Source of the DNA: an uncultured Fretibacterium sp.
GTDB taxonomy: Bacteria > Synergistota > Synergistia > Synergistales > Aminobacteriaceae
Length of the DNA: 32,848 bases
Reading direction: 5' to 3'
Assembly (NCBI RefSeq): GCF_938040765.1
Contig: NZ_CALIAA010000121.1
Location: forward strand, 1 to 32,848
The notes beneath the pieces were generated by a model. The model searched no databases. It saw nothing but the letters and a program-made list of their open reading frames with translations, and was not told the origin of the DNA. Shown here piece after piece: positions 6,788 to 16,464 of this stretch (position 1 is the stretch's first letter; the number at the start of each line of letters is the position of its first letter). The position numbers were made by a program, and so were the translations under genes.

Positions 6788-8638
6788 CTATTCCTTGCCC
6801 CTCATCAGCAACGGCAGGGGGCGCGCCGAAAAATTGCGCCAAAGGTCCAGTGCCGTCTTCAAAGAGGCTCCGTCCTCCTCCGCCAGCCTCGTCGCCGAAA
6901 CCTGGAGCCGGACCTCCGCCGTCACCTTCTTCAGCTTGGACGCCTTGAAGTTTTCTCCATAGAGCACCTTTCCGGAGGCGCGTTCCGTGTCCGCGGGGAG
7001 CATCACCTTCTCGACCCCCGGGGGCAGCTGCAGGCTGACCCTCTGTTCCATCAGGAAGGGAAAGGCCAGCTCCACGGGAACGGAGTCACCGGGCAGGGAT
7101 TGAAGGGACTCGGGGACGAACGCCGGAAGGATGACCAGCAGGTTCTTCCCCTGAGTCCCCATGATCCCCGGCATCTCGCCGATGCTGAAGGCCAACTCGG
7201 CCTCCCCGCCGGACTCCTTGAGTGCGGCAGCCTCGTAGCCCCTCAGGTTCCGGAAGAGCGAGGGAAGGAGCTCCCCCGCACGGCCGTCCTCCCAGGCGCG
7301 AAAGAACAGGGAACGCCATGCACCGCGCGCCTGGAGGCGCACCGTACCGCTCAGCGCCCCTCCGGGGCTCAGGCTCAGGTCGAAGAGGGCGCGCAATCGG
7401 TTTTCCGATGCCTTCGCCTCCGGTATCCTCCTGGCCGCAATGCGTCCCTCCCCGTCCGGGGCGAATATCCGGCACCCCATCAGAAGGGGCGAGGTCCTCC
7501 CCATCCTGGGGGCGTCGTCCATATCGCAGAAGAAGCTCTCCTTGAACCTGGCGCCCTTGAAGGGGGGGACCTCCAGGACCGGGGCCAGCAGAAGCCCCGG
7601 ACAGACGGGGCTGTCCGCGTCGGGCTCGAGGGCCGTCCTCCAGTGCAGAAGGGCGTTCACCCCCCGCTCCTTGAGCCAGGCATGGGCCATCAGGAGCTTT
7701 TCCCCGCCCGTCCAGGGCCCCTCCGAGGGCAGCGTCCGACGGCAGCCCTCCGGGAGGATGGTCTCGGGCTGCTCGTACAGCCAGGAGAGCAGGGCGGCCG
7801 TTCCCGCCTCCGTCCCTTTTCGGAAGCCCTCGACGGCCTTCGACGGGGGCTGAGGGACGGCGGCGGCGGCCTCGTCCCGCATCAAACTGGCGAGGCCCTC
7901 GGCCCCCTGGCGCATGCCGAAGACGACCCCGCCCCGGGTGGAGGCGCGGAGCCCCCCCGGGACCAAGGGGGCGGCGTTGACGGTCCGCCAGGTATAGACC
8001 GCCCTCCCCTTGCCCTTTTCCACCTCGGGACGGACGTTCTGGAAGGAACGATGGAAGAAGGGCCGCCCGTCGGGCACCGAGACCTCGACGATCGATTCCC
8101 AGACGGGCAGCGACTCCTGGGTCCAGACCAGATCCTCGAGGGAGAGATTCTCCAGGAAGGAGTCCTGCCAGCACAGGACCAGGATGAAGGTCTCGGGGAG
8201 CCCCTCGAACCGCACGGAGCGCATCGTCACGCCCCCCTGGTCCCGCTCGGCGGGGAGGACGTCGGCGATCTTCCGGCCGGAATCGAAGGCATAGACCCCC
8301 GCCTCCAGGACCCTCGCGGTCCCTCCCGGAGGATTGGGGATATCCCAGTCCAGCCATCGCTTGTCCAGGCCGCTGCGCCCCAGCAGCACCCAGAGATGGG
8401 TCCGTTCCATTCCCCCATCCGGGGCAGGGCCGCAGGAGACCCGTTTGAGCCAGACGATGCCCCGCGCGTCGGGATACGTCGAGAAGTCCGGGTTCACCTG
8501 CCGCATCCGCGCGAGATCGTACTCGGGGACCGACGCTCCCGCAGGCGGCGGACACAGGAAAAAGATTCCAAGAAAGATTCCGAGGATGGCCCCCGAAGAC
8601 AGAAGTTTTCTCGACAAGAACTTCACCATCGGACTCAT
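6788..8638 (-). CDS. Exported DUF3857/transglutaminase-like protein lacking the catalytic Cys
   Basis: A protein of about 616 residues beginning with a signal peptide (SRKLLSSGAILGIFLGIFF then PPPAGA). The N-terminal half looks like DUF3857: a YPDARGIVWLKRV strand, an FDSGRKIADVLP segment and ETFILVLCWQD. The middle (GEKLLMAHAWLKERGVNALL) aligns with the transglutaminase-like helix that normally carries a Cys in G-x-C-K-D, but here the position reads GPWTGGEK, so activity is doubtful. The rest is beta-rich. Two starts have strong ribosome sites: 8638 (GGAAGGAG) and 8674 (GGAGGAG). The former puts the signal peptide at the very N-terminus and is preferred. A longer frame upstream would overlap secA and is rejected. 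It lies between secA and argS on one strand. Function is unknown; the family assignment is by pattern only. Confidence 0.65.
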   Translation of the reverse strand: MSPMVKFLSRKLLSSGAILGIFLGIFFLCPPPAGASVPEYDLARMRQVNPDFSTYPDARGIVWLKRVSCGPAPDGGMERTHLWVLLGRSGLDKRWLDWDIPNPPGGTARVLEAGVYAFDSGRKIADVLPAERDQGGVTMRSVRFEGLPETFILVLCWQDSFLENLSLEDLVWTQESLPVWESIVEVSVPDGRPFFHRSFQNVRPEVEKGKGRAVYTWRTVNAAPLVPGGLRASTRGGVVFGMRQGAEGLASLMRDEAAAAVPQPPSKAVEGFRKGTEAGTAALLSWLYEQPETILPEGCRRTLPSEGPWTGGEKLLMAHAWLKERGVNALLHWRTALEPDADSPVCPGLLLAPVLEVPPFKGARFKESFFCDMDDAPRMGRTSPLLMGCRIFAPDGEGRIAARRIPEAKASENRLRALFDLSLSPGGALSGTVRLQARGAWRSLFFRAWEDGRAGELLPSLFRNLRGYEAAALKESGGEAELAFSIGEMPGIMGTQGKNLLVILPAFVPESLQSLPGDSVPVELAFPFLMEQRVSLQLPPGVEKVMLPADTERASGKVLYGENFKASKLKKVTAEVRLQVSATRLAEEDGASLKTALDLWRNFSARPLPLLMRGKE

Positions 8639-8744
8639 TCGACGCACTCCTTCCTCATTCCGATGCCCCCTCATTAAACACACTCCTCCTTCAACGGCAA
8701 TGCCCGAGGGAAGAAAGCGCGGGGGAGGCTTCAGCGGATGAAAC

Positions 8745-11585
8745 TCAGGCGCCCTTGCCGCAGCAGTGCTTGTACTTCTTTCCACTGCCGCAGGGGCAGG
8801 GATCGTTGCGCCCCACCCGGGGGCCCTTACGGACGGGCTCGGGCCGCCCCTCGCCGCGGGGAAGCTCCTCGGGCACGGCGTCCTCATGTCCCTGCCCAAA
8901 ACCGGGGAGGACAAAATCGCGCCCCTCGGAGACCCGACGCGGACTGCGGCGCTCCTCCTCGGTCACCACGCGGACCCGGAAGAACTGTTCCGCAAAGGAC
9001 TCCCGCACCCGCAGCATCATCTCCTGAAAGAGGTTGTAGGACTCGAACTGGTACTCCAGCAACGGGTCCTTCTGCCCTATGGCCCGGAGGCCGATGCCGC
9101 GCCTCAATTCGTCCATCGCCAGGAGATGGTCGCGCCAGGCGTCGTCCAGGGTGTTCAGCACCACGTAGCGCACCAGCCCCCCGGCGACCTCCGGGGTCAG
9201 CTCCTCGGTCTTTTTGTCGTAGCGCGCCTTCAGGAAGGCGACGATCTCGTCCCGCACCAGCTCCATGCCGGCCTGGCTGTCGATGCGCCCCACCAGCTCG
9301 TCGCTGCCGGGGCCGAAGATGGCGCGCATCCGCGCCGCAGCCCGTCCGGCGTCCGGCTCCCCCTCCCCGGGGAAATAGCGGTCCAAAATCTCGACGATGA
9401 CGCCGTTCACGACCCCCCAGCCGTAATCGACCATATCCCCCTCGTTCAGGATCGTCTGCCGCTCGTCGTAGACGGCCTCGCGCTGGCGGTTCATGACGTT
9501 GTCGTAGGCCAGCAGCTGCTTGCGGATGTCGAAGTGCATCTGCTCGACCTTGTGCTGGGAGGACTCGATGACCTTCGAGAGCATTCCGGACTCGATGGCC
9601 TCGCCGTCCTTCATGCCCAGCCGGCCCATCAGGCCCTGGATGCGCTCCGAGCCGAAGAGGCGCAGCAGGTTGTCCTCCAACGAGAGGTAAAAACGACTCA
9701 TGCCGGGGTCGCCCTGGCGGCCGGAACGGCCCCGAAGCTGGTTGTCGATGCGCCGGGACTCGTGGCGCTCCGTCCCGATGATCGCCAGTCCGCCCAATGC
9801 GGCGACCTTGTCGTGCTCCCCGCGGCAGAGCTCGCGGAACTCCTCCAGCCGGGCCTCGTAAGCCTTTTTGATGCGGCCGAAGACGGCGCGCAGAAACTCC
9901 AGCCCGCTCCCCTCCTCCGCGATGCGGCGGTCCCGGAGGTAGTTGCGCGCGAGGTCTTCGGCCTGGAGGTTGGAGTAGCGCACGAAGTAGCCGTAAACGT
10001 CCTCCTTGTCCATTCCCTTGACCGTCCATTCCAGGGACGGCCTGTCGGAGAGGAGCTTCTCCTTGGCCAGAAACTCCGGGTTGCCTCCAAGCATGATGTC
10101 CGTGCCGCGGCCGGCCATGTTCGTCGCCACCGTCACGGCGCCGAGGTGCCCGGCCTGGGCCACGATGTGGGCCTCCTTCTCGTGGTGCTTGGCGTTCAGC
10201 ACCTGATGCGGGACCTTACGGGCCTTGAGCAGCTTGCTGACCCGCTCGGAGTTCTCGATGGACGTCGTCCCGACGAGGACGGGCTGTCCGCGCTTGTGGC
10301 ATTCCTCGACGTCGTCCGCGACGGCGCCGAACTTCTCGAGCATCGTCCCGTAGATCACGTCGGGACAGTCCTGGCGGATCATCTTCCGGTGCGTCGGGAT
10401 GGTCACGACCTGGAGCCCGTAGATCTCCTTGAACTCCTCGGCCTCCGTGGCCGCGGTGCCCGTCATCCCGGCCAGCTTACGGTACATGCGGAAGTAGTTC
10501 TGAAGCGTGATCGTCGCCAGGGTCTGGCTCTCGCGCCCCACCTTGACGCGCTCCTTCGCCTCGATGGCCTGATGGAGCCCGTCCGAGTAACGGCGCCCCA
10601 CCATGAGGCGCCCCGTGAACTCGTCGACGATCACGATCTCCCCGTCCTTCACGACGTAGTCGACGTCGCGCTGGAACAGGCGGTGGGCCTTCAGAGCCTG
10701 TACGATGCGGTGCGCCAGCTCGGACTTCGCCGCGTCCGAGAAGAGCCCCGGCATCCCAAGGAGGTCCTCGCAGCGCTGGATTCCGGCCTCCGTGACGGCG
10801 ATGCTGCGCTCCTTCTCGTCCTTCTCGTAGTCCTTTCCCTCCGTCAGCTGGCGCGCCACCCCGTCCGCCTTGACGTAGAGCTCCACGTTGTCGTCGGACG
10901 GGCCCGAGATGATGAGGGGCGTCCGCGCCTCGTCCACGAGGATCGAGTCCACCTCGTCGACGATGCAGTAGGCATGGGAGCGCTGGACCATCTGCTCGGC
11001 GTGCATGACCATGTTGTCCCTCAGGTAGTCGAACCCGAACTCGCTGTTCGTCCCGTAGGTGATGTCCGCCCTGTAGGCCTCGTAGCGCTCCTCCGGAGGC
11101 ATGTAGGGGTAGATGACGCCCACGGAGAGCCCCAGGAAGTTGTAGATCGGGGCCATCCACGCGGCGTCGCGCTTCGCAAGGTAGTCGTTGACCGTGATCA
11201 GGTGGACGCCCTCGCCGGAGAGCGCGTTCAGGACGACGGCCAGCGTGGCCACGAGGGTCTTCCCCTCGCCGGTCCGCATCTCGGCGATTCGGCCGTCGTG
11301 CAGGGCCATGCCTCCGATCAGCTGTACGTCGTAGTGCCGGAGCCCTATCGTCCTCCGGGAGACCTCGCGCACGAGCGCGAAGACCTCGACGAGAAGTTCC
11401 TCCAGGGGCTCCCCGTCCCGGGCCCGCTCGCGCAGACGCGCGCCCATGGCGCGCAGCTCGTCCTCACTCCGGGACTCCAGGTTCTCCGAGAGCTCGTTGA
11501 TCTGCTCCACGACGCCCTCGTACTTTCTCAGCGCACGGTCGTTGGGGTCGAGCCCCAGCGCCCTCCTAAGTGTGTTCCATATCAT
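8745..11585 (-). CDS. secA: Preprotein translocase ATPase SecA
   Basis: SecA drives post-translational export through SecYEG. The 946-residue protein has, in order, the Walker A motif MRTGEGKT (residues 103-110), TVNDYLAKRDA, the preprotein-crosslinking region, DEVD (210-213) followed by SILVDEARTPLIISG, the second nucleotide-binding fold with TNMAGRGTDIMLGGNPEF, RGRSGRQGDPG, the helical scaffold and wing, and a C-terminal zinc site with the pattern C-x-C-x8-C-C (PCPCGSGKKYKHCC). Length is near that of E. coli SecA (901). The ATG at 11585 is preceded by AGAGGTG. It is the first gene of the minus-strand cluster that continues to argS and the ftsB/divIC gene; the leader contains a strong hairpin. 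Confidence 0.98.
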   Translation of the reverse strand: MIWNTLRRALGLDPNDRALRKYEGVVEQINELSENLESRSEDELRAMGARLRERARDGEPLEELLVEVFALVREVSRRTIGLRHYDVQLIGGMALHDGRIAEMRTGEGKTLVATLAVVLNALSGEGVHLITVNDYLAKRDAAWMAPIYNFLGLSVGVIYPYMPPEERYEAYRADITYGTNSEFGFDYLRDNMVMHAEQMVQRSHAYCIVDEVDSILVDEARTPLIISGPSDDNVELYVKADGVARQLTEGKDYEKDEKERSIAVTEAGIQRCEDLLGMPGLFSDAAKSELAHRIVQALKAHRLFQRDVDYVVKDGEIVIVDEFTGRLMVGRRYSDGLHQAIEAKERVKVGRESQTLATITLQNYFRMYRKLAGMTGTAATEAEEFKEIYGLQVVTIPTHRKMIRQDCPDVIYGTMLEKFGAVADDVEECHKRGQPVLVGTTSIENSERVSKLLKARKVPHQVLNAKHHEKEAHIVAQAGHLGAVTVATNMAGRGTDIMLGGNPEFLAKEKLLSDRPSLEWTVKGMDKEDVYGYFVRYSNLQAEDLARNYLRDRRIAEEGSGLEFLRAVFGRIKKAYEARLEEFRELCRGEHDKVAALGGLAIIGTERHESRRIDNQLRGRSGRQGDPGMSRFYLSLEDNLLRLFGSERIQGLMGRLGMKDGEAIESGMLSKVIESSQHKVEQMHFDIRKQLLAYDNVMNRQREAVYDERQTILNEGDMVDYGWGVVNGVIVEILDRYFPGEGEPDAGRAAARMRAIFGPGSDELVGRIDSQAGMELVRDEIVAFLKARYDKKTEELTPEVAGGLVRYVVLNTLDDAWRDHLLAMDELRRGIGLRAIGQKDPLLEYQFESYNLFQEMMLRVRESFAEQFFRVRVVTEEERRSPRRVSEGRDFVLPGFGQGHEDAVPEELPRGEGRPEPVRKGPRVGRNDPCPCGSGKKYKHCCGKGA

Positions 11586-11606
11586 TTCCGCTCATTCACC
11601 TCTGAC

Positions 11607-11690
11607 GGCGCCCCCTCGGCCGGGGGCGTCCTGATCGTATATCAAGTCCGCGTATCAAAGTTTATAAAGTAGATTCAAATGTTCATTATA
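11607..11690 (-). promoter_or_regulatory. secA leader: -10 candidate and GC hairpin
   Basis: On the minus strand a TATAAT lies at 11690-11685 without a clear -35. Between it and secA there are direct repeats of TTGATA (around 11646-11664) and a stable hairpin CGCCCCC/GGGGGCG (11609-11628), 20-30 bases before the secA ribosome site. The hairpin has no U tract, so it is not a plain terminator. A role in secA translation control is only a possibility. Confidence 0.35.
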
Positions 11691-11774
11691 GCGCACCGGC
11701 CGGAAAACTCCCGAAACCAATAATCCCATGCCATTCCAATTCTTAAGGAAACGCCGATTCAATCGAAGCCCCCG

Positions 11775-11966
11775 GTGGTACCCCAGCTTGCCTGTTTTAA
11801 GGAGGACACTTGCCGGGACCGCCGCTATCCCCAAAGGGGAGCCTTCCGGCCAGCCGCTCGCTTCGCTTGCGGGCCGATCAGCCCCACGGTAGCGGCATGG
11901 GGATTTAAGCAGGCTGCCAACGATTCGAGCAGCTCGCTGCGCGAATCGCTCAGGGGTTTCATCAGG
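11775..11966. repeat. Composite interspersed repeat, copy 1 (in the 485-bp secA-yitT gap)
   Basis: The gap 11586-12069 holds no convincing gene. Module B (11775-11829, 55 bp, GTGGTACCCCAGCTTGCC... to CCGCCGCTATC) is 48/55 identical by eye to 26523-26577. Module A (11966-11931, read on the minus strand: CCTGATGAAACCCCTGAGCG) matches 26463-26498. Between them lies 60 bp of nested hairpins that splits the GCCGCTATC/TAGCGGC dyad found intact in copy 2. Short frames cross the element (for example a peptide with MKPLSDSRSELLES on the minus strand), but no ribosome site was seen. The remainder of the gap (11967-12069) shows nothing clear. Confidence 0.75.
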
Positions 11967-12069
11967 CGGTTTTCCCGGGCATCGAAGGCGAGGGCACGAG
12001 GTTTCGCCTCGACGTAAGCGACCGACACGGCATCCGGGACTTGACAGCCCCGCAGGGCCGGGCGTCCGC

Positions 12070-12972
12070 TTACAGGGACTTCCAGCTCTTGAACCCCTGG
12101 CCCAGCACCTCGGTCGCGTCGCAGATGGAGACGAAGGCATTTGGGTCCTTTTCCTTGAGGAAAGCCTTGAGCTGAACGATCTGCCGCGGCTCCAGCAGGG
12201 AGATGAGCACGGGGCGGGGCTGCCCCGTGTAGGCTCCGTGCCCCTCGAGGCGGGTCACGCCCTTACCCTTCGAGGTGATGAAACGGCAGACGTCCTCCGG
12301 GATGTTCGTGATGATGAAGGCCTGCTTGCGTTTGTCGAAGCTCCGCGTCATGCCGTCCAGGGTAACGCCGAAGACATAGAGCCCGACGGCTCCGTACACG
12401 ACCGACTCCAGGCCGATGACCCCGGCCGAGAGCGAGAGGATGAAGAAGTTGACGAAGATGGAGAATCGCCCCACCTCGATCCCGTAGCGTCGGCGCATGA
12501 CCATCGCGACGATGTCGAGCCCGCCGCTCGACCCTCCCACGTTGAAGAGCATCCCGATGGCGACCCCCTTCAAAAGCCCCGTGATCACCGTGGCCATGAA
12601 CTTGTCCCGGGGCAGGTTCAGGGGAACGCCCCGAAATATCGGGATGAACAGCGAGAACACCACGATGGAGGAGAAGGTCAGCACCAGGAAACGCAGGTTC
12701 AGGCTTTTGTGCCCCCAGACGATCAGGAGGACGTTGCCGATGAAGATCACCCAGCTGGGGGATATCCCGAAGACGTAATTGGAGAGGACGGCGAGCCCGG
12801 AGATCCCGAGGTCGGGAAAGCGATAGGGCAGGGTGAAATAATTGACCGCGAAGGCAAAGATGATGTTGGCCGACAGGACGGCGAGCACGGACCGCCACTC
12901 CCGCCTCAGCAGGCCCGGCAGGGAAAGAAGAAAGTTTTTGACCAGAGCGCTCTTTTCGGCTAGGACGTTCAC
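12070..12972 (-). CDS. YitT family membrane protein (DUF161 + DUF2179)
   Basis: About 300 residues with five or six membrane segments followed by a soluble C-terminal domain. Family signatures are NYFTLPYRFPDLGISGLAVL, FGISPSWVIFIGN, LFNVGGSSGGLDIVAMV (the GGSSGGxDI motif), YGAVGLYVFGVTLDG, then the DUF2179 domain with KQAFIITNIPEDVCRFI and RPVLISLLEPRQIVQLKAF. The role is unknown in most bacteria; the C-terminal domain resembles a ligand-binding ferredoxin-like fold. The GTG at 12972 is preferred because AAAGGTG lies nine bases upstream. A longer frame starting with an ATG at 13077 would place the start upstream of the likely promoter. It is transcribed away from gyrB. Confidence 0.9.
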   Translation of the reverse strand: MNVLAEKSALVKNFLLSLPGLLRREWRSVLAVLSANIIFAFAVNYFTLPYRFPDLGISGLAVLSNYVFGISPSWVIFIGNVLLIVWGHKSLNLRFLVLTFSSIVVFSLFIPIFRGVPLNLPRDKFMATVITGLLKGVAIGMLFNVGGSSGGLDIVAMVMRRRYGIEVGRFSIFVNFFILSLSAGVIGLESVVYGAVGLYVFGVTLDGMTRSFDKRKQAFIITNIPEDVCRFITSKGKGVTRLEGHGAYTGQPRPVLISLLEPRQIVQLKAFLKEKDPNAFVSICDATEVLGQGFKSWKSL

Positions 12973-13035
12973 GACCGACGACACCTTTCGTTCAGAGATC
13001 GGGCGGAAATGCAAGATTCCTCCCGCGGCAAGCGA

Positions 13036-13076
13036 TATTGTATAATAATCAGGTTGGACACGGAACAATTCCAACA
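13036..13076. promoter_or_regulatory. Divergent yitT/gyrB control region
   Basis: TATAAT on the plus strand (13041-13046) overlaps TATACA on the minus strand (13044-13039). On the minus strand TTGTTC (13068-13063) with an 18-bp spacer could serve the yitT-like gene. An inverted repeat GTTGGA/TCCAAC (13053-13075), which includes GGAACAATTCC, sits over that -35. For gyrB the plus-strand -10 lacks a good -35, and the leader would be about 200 nt. These assignments are tentative. Confidence 0.4.
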
Positions 13077-13223
13077 TGAACGAATCCGACTCGGAGACGT
13101 ATCATATCAGCCGCGCGGGGCGGAAGGCAGAGTAAAAATACCGCGAAGGCCCCTTTCGCCCGGGGCGCCTCGTGCATCGCGGGCTGGGATCTTTTCGGAC
13201 GATCAGGAATACGGCGATCGAGA

Positions 13224-13255
13224 ATGCAGATTGTCACGGAGGAAAACGCAGCGAG

Positions 13256-13259
<4 letters not shown>
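13224..13259 (+). other. Possible 11-codon upstream ORF overlapping the gyrB start (ATGA)
   Basis: ATG at 13224 opens MQIVTEENAAR and stops at TGA 13257-13259, which overlaps the gyrB ATG (13256) in an ATGA junction. The gyrB ribosome site GGAGG lies inside this short frame and 13 bases before the gyrB ATG, longer than usual. Coupled translation is possible, but the short ORF itself has only a weak ribosome site. Confidence 0.3.
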
Positions 13260-15172
<1,913 letters not shown>

Positions 15173-15263
15173 TATCGAATCGCACCAAAGACAAGTATTG
15201 CCGACAGCATTGGAATCCAATCCCTTTAGCGCTGCATCTTGTATGACATCGTCTCAATGGAGT

Positions 15264-15297
15264 ATAGTGGTCCCCAACTGGAGGACCACTATCTTTT
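15264..15297 (+). terminator. Hairpin after gyrB, probable terminator
   Basis: ATAGTGGTCC (15264-15273) pairs perfectly with GGACCACTAT (15283-15292) around a 9-nt loop, followed by CTTTTC. It lies 92 bases after the gyrB stop in DNA that is AT-richer than gyrB. It may instead be an end of the inserted Rpn segment. Confidence 0.6.
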
Positions 15298-15383
15298 CTA
15301 CAGCACGTAGGAATCAGAAAAACGTTGACGATAGAGAGTCATATTGGTGGTTATATAATGGTATCGACCAGGAGGTGTTCGGC

Positions 15384-16076
15384 ATGGGGAAGACAGAGCC
15401 ACAGACGATACGCGCACCGGAAGGGATGAAGCGCACGATAAAGGCCAGCGTCTTCTCCGATCTGTTCGGCGACAAAAAGTACCTGCTGCAGCTCTACCGG
15501 ACACTGCACCCGGAGGATACGACAGCTACGGAGACGGACCTGACGGACATCACCATCGAGAACGTCATGGTGGATGGTCTCTATAATGACTTGGGCTTCA
15601 TGGTGTCGAACCGACTGATGATCCTTCTGGAGGCTCAGAGCACCTGGACTGAGAACATCCTTATCCGTGCCCTGCTCTACATGGCTAAGACCTGGCAGAG
15701 GCATCTGAGCGATTTGGGGGAGAACCTCTATGCCAGCCGCCGTGTCAAACTGCCTGAACCGGAGCTCTACGTCATCTACGCGGGCGGCCGAAAAAATCGC
15801 CCCAGCGAGCTCTCGCTGTCAAAAGTGTTTTTTGATAGTAAAGAATATGCTGTTGAGGTACGGGCCAAGGTTATCTACGGCGAGGGTGAAGGAGACATCA
15901 TCACCCAGTACGTGATGTTCTGCAAGGTGCTCAAGGAGCAGGTGAAGCTCCACGGGATGACGAGGAAGGCCCTTCGCGAGACGATACGCCTCTGCAAAGA
16001 CCTGGGCGTGCTGAGGGAATATCTGGAGAAAAGAGAGGTGGAAGTGATGGACATCATGACGATGCTGTTTGACTAG
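15384..16076 (+). CDS. Rpn-family PD-(D/E)XK nuclease / putative transposase (truncated by an amber stop)
   Basis: The 230-residue product starts at the ATG at 15384, six bases after AGGAGGTG. It contains VFSDLFGDKKYLLQLYRTL, then VDGLYNDLGFMV and LMILLEAQSTWTENILIR, which give the D...E-x-Q arrangement of the PD-(D/E)XK nuclease core in the Rpn / putative transposase group, and a conserved YVIYAGG strand. The frame ends at TAG (16074-16076) after MTMLFD, where relatives continue through a linker into a C-terminal tail. The same frame continues directly after the stop (see the next entry), so the gene is probably broken by one base change (CAG to TAG). GC content is visibly lower than in gyrB and mutL on either side, which suggests acquisition by transfer. 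The longer frame upstream to 15198 has no family match. Confidence 0.85.
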   Translation: MGKTEPQTIRAPEGMKRTIKASVFSDLFGDKKYLLQLYRTLHPEDTTATETDLTDITIENVMVDGLYNDLGFMVSNRLMILLEAQSTWTENILIRALLYMAKTWQRHLSDLGENLYASRRVKLPEPELYVIYAGGRKNRPSELSLSKVFFDSKEYAVEVRAKVIYGEGEGDIITQYVMFCKVLKEQVKLHGMTRKALRETIRLCKDLGVLREYLEKREVEVMDIMTMLFD

Positions 16077-16286
16077 GAGACGGTGACAAACACCTACATC
16101 AACGACGTGCTCAGACAAGGTAGAGCCGAGGGCAGAAAGGAAGGTAATCTCCAGGGATTTGTGAACGCTTGCCGTGATTTTGGCGTTTCTCGGGACGAAG
16201 CAGTGGCCAGGGTGGCCAGAATGTTCGGCTTCTCTGAGGCCGACGCCCGCGTCGAGGTCAGTCGCTACTGGACACAGGACAGCTGA
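16077..16286 (+). pseudogene. In-frame C-terminal remainder of the Rpn gene after the amber codon
   Basis: Immediately after TAG the same reading frame continues ETVTNTYINDVLRQGRAEG and then RKEGNLQGFVNACRDFGVS, ending in an EVSRYW tail. Charged R-x-E-G-R-K-E-G repeats and a small helical tail with F-G-x-S are the usual C-terminus of this protein group. A GTG at 16083 could restart translation, but no ribosome site is visible. It is best read as the tail of the upstream gene, separated by a single stop codon. Confidence 0.75.
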
Positions 16287-16404
16287 TCGAGTCCACAGAT
16301 GACAGAGATGGGCACAGAGTCCTCTATGACCAAACCATTGATAAAACCTCCAGGGATATGCTGAAAAACTGCCCCCGTCTGAGCCGGGGTTCTAAAAGAC
16401 CAAA

Positions 16405-16439
16405 GAAGCGAGCCGCGCCCTGAAAAAGGGTGCGGCTCG
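16405..16439 (-). terminator. Intrinsic terminator of the mutS-mutL transcript
   Basis: CGAGCCGC-CCC arms (16409-16420 and 16428-16439) pair over 12 positions with one mismatch on the minus strand. The loop is T-rich, and the stem is followed by CTTCTTTGG and TCTTTT. It starts 25 bases after the mutL stop. On the plus strand the pairing includes a G-U pair but the T tract is poor. Confidence 0.75.
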
Positions 16440-16464
16440 TACTTTATGGCCCCTCGGTCGGACG

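Noticed and set aside
8766..11672. A 968-codon plus-strand frame opposite secA
   Set aside because: It is entirely antisense to an unmistakable secA. It has no recognisable domains, and its length is explained by high GC.
11655..12140. A 161-codon minus-strand frame between yitT and secA
   Set aside because: It runs through the composite repeat and into the end of the YitT-family gene. There is no ribosome site, and the only similarity is to the other repeat copy.
16290..16400. Insertion-sequence remnant after the Rpn gene
   Set aside because: There is no transposase motif, no clear terminal inverted repeats and no target duplication; only a weak CCCCG/CGGGG hairpin was seen.
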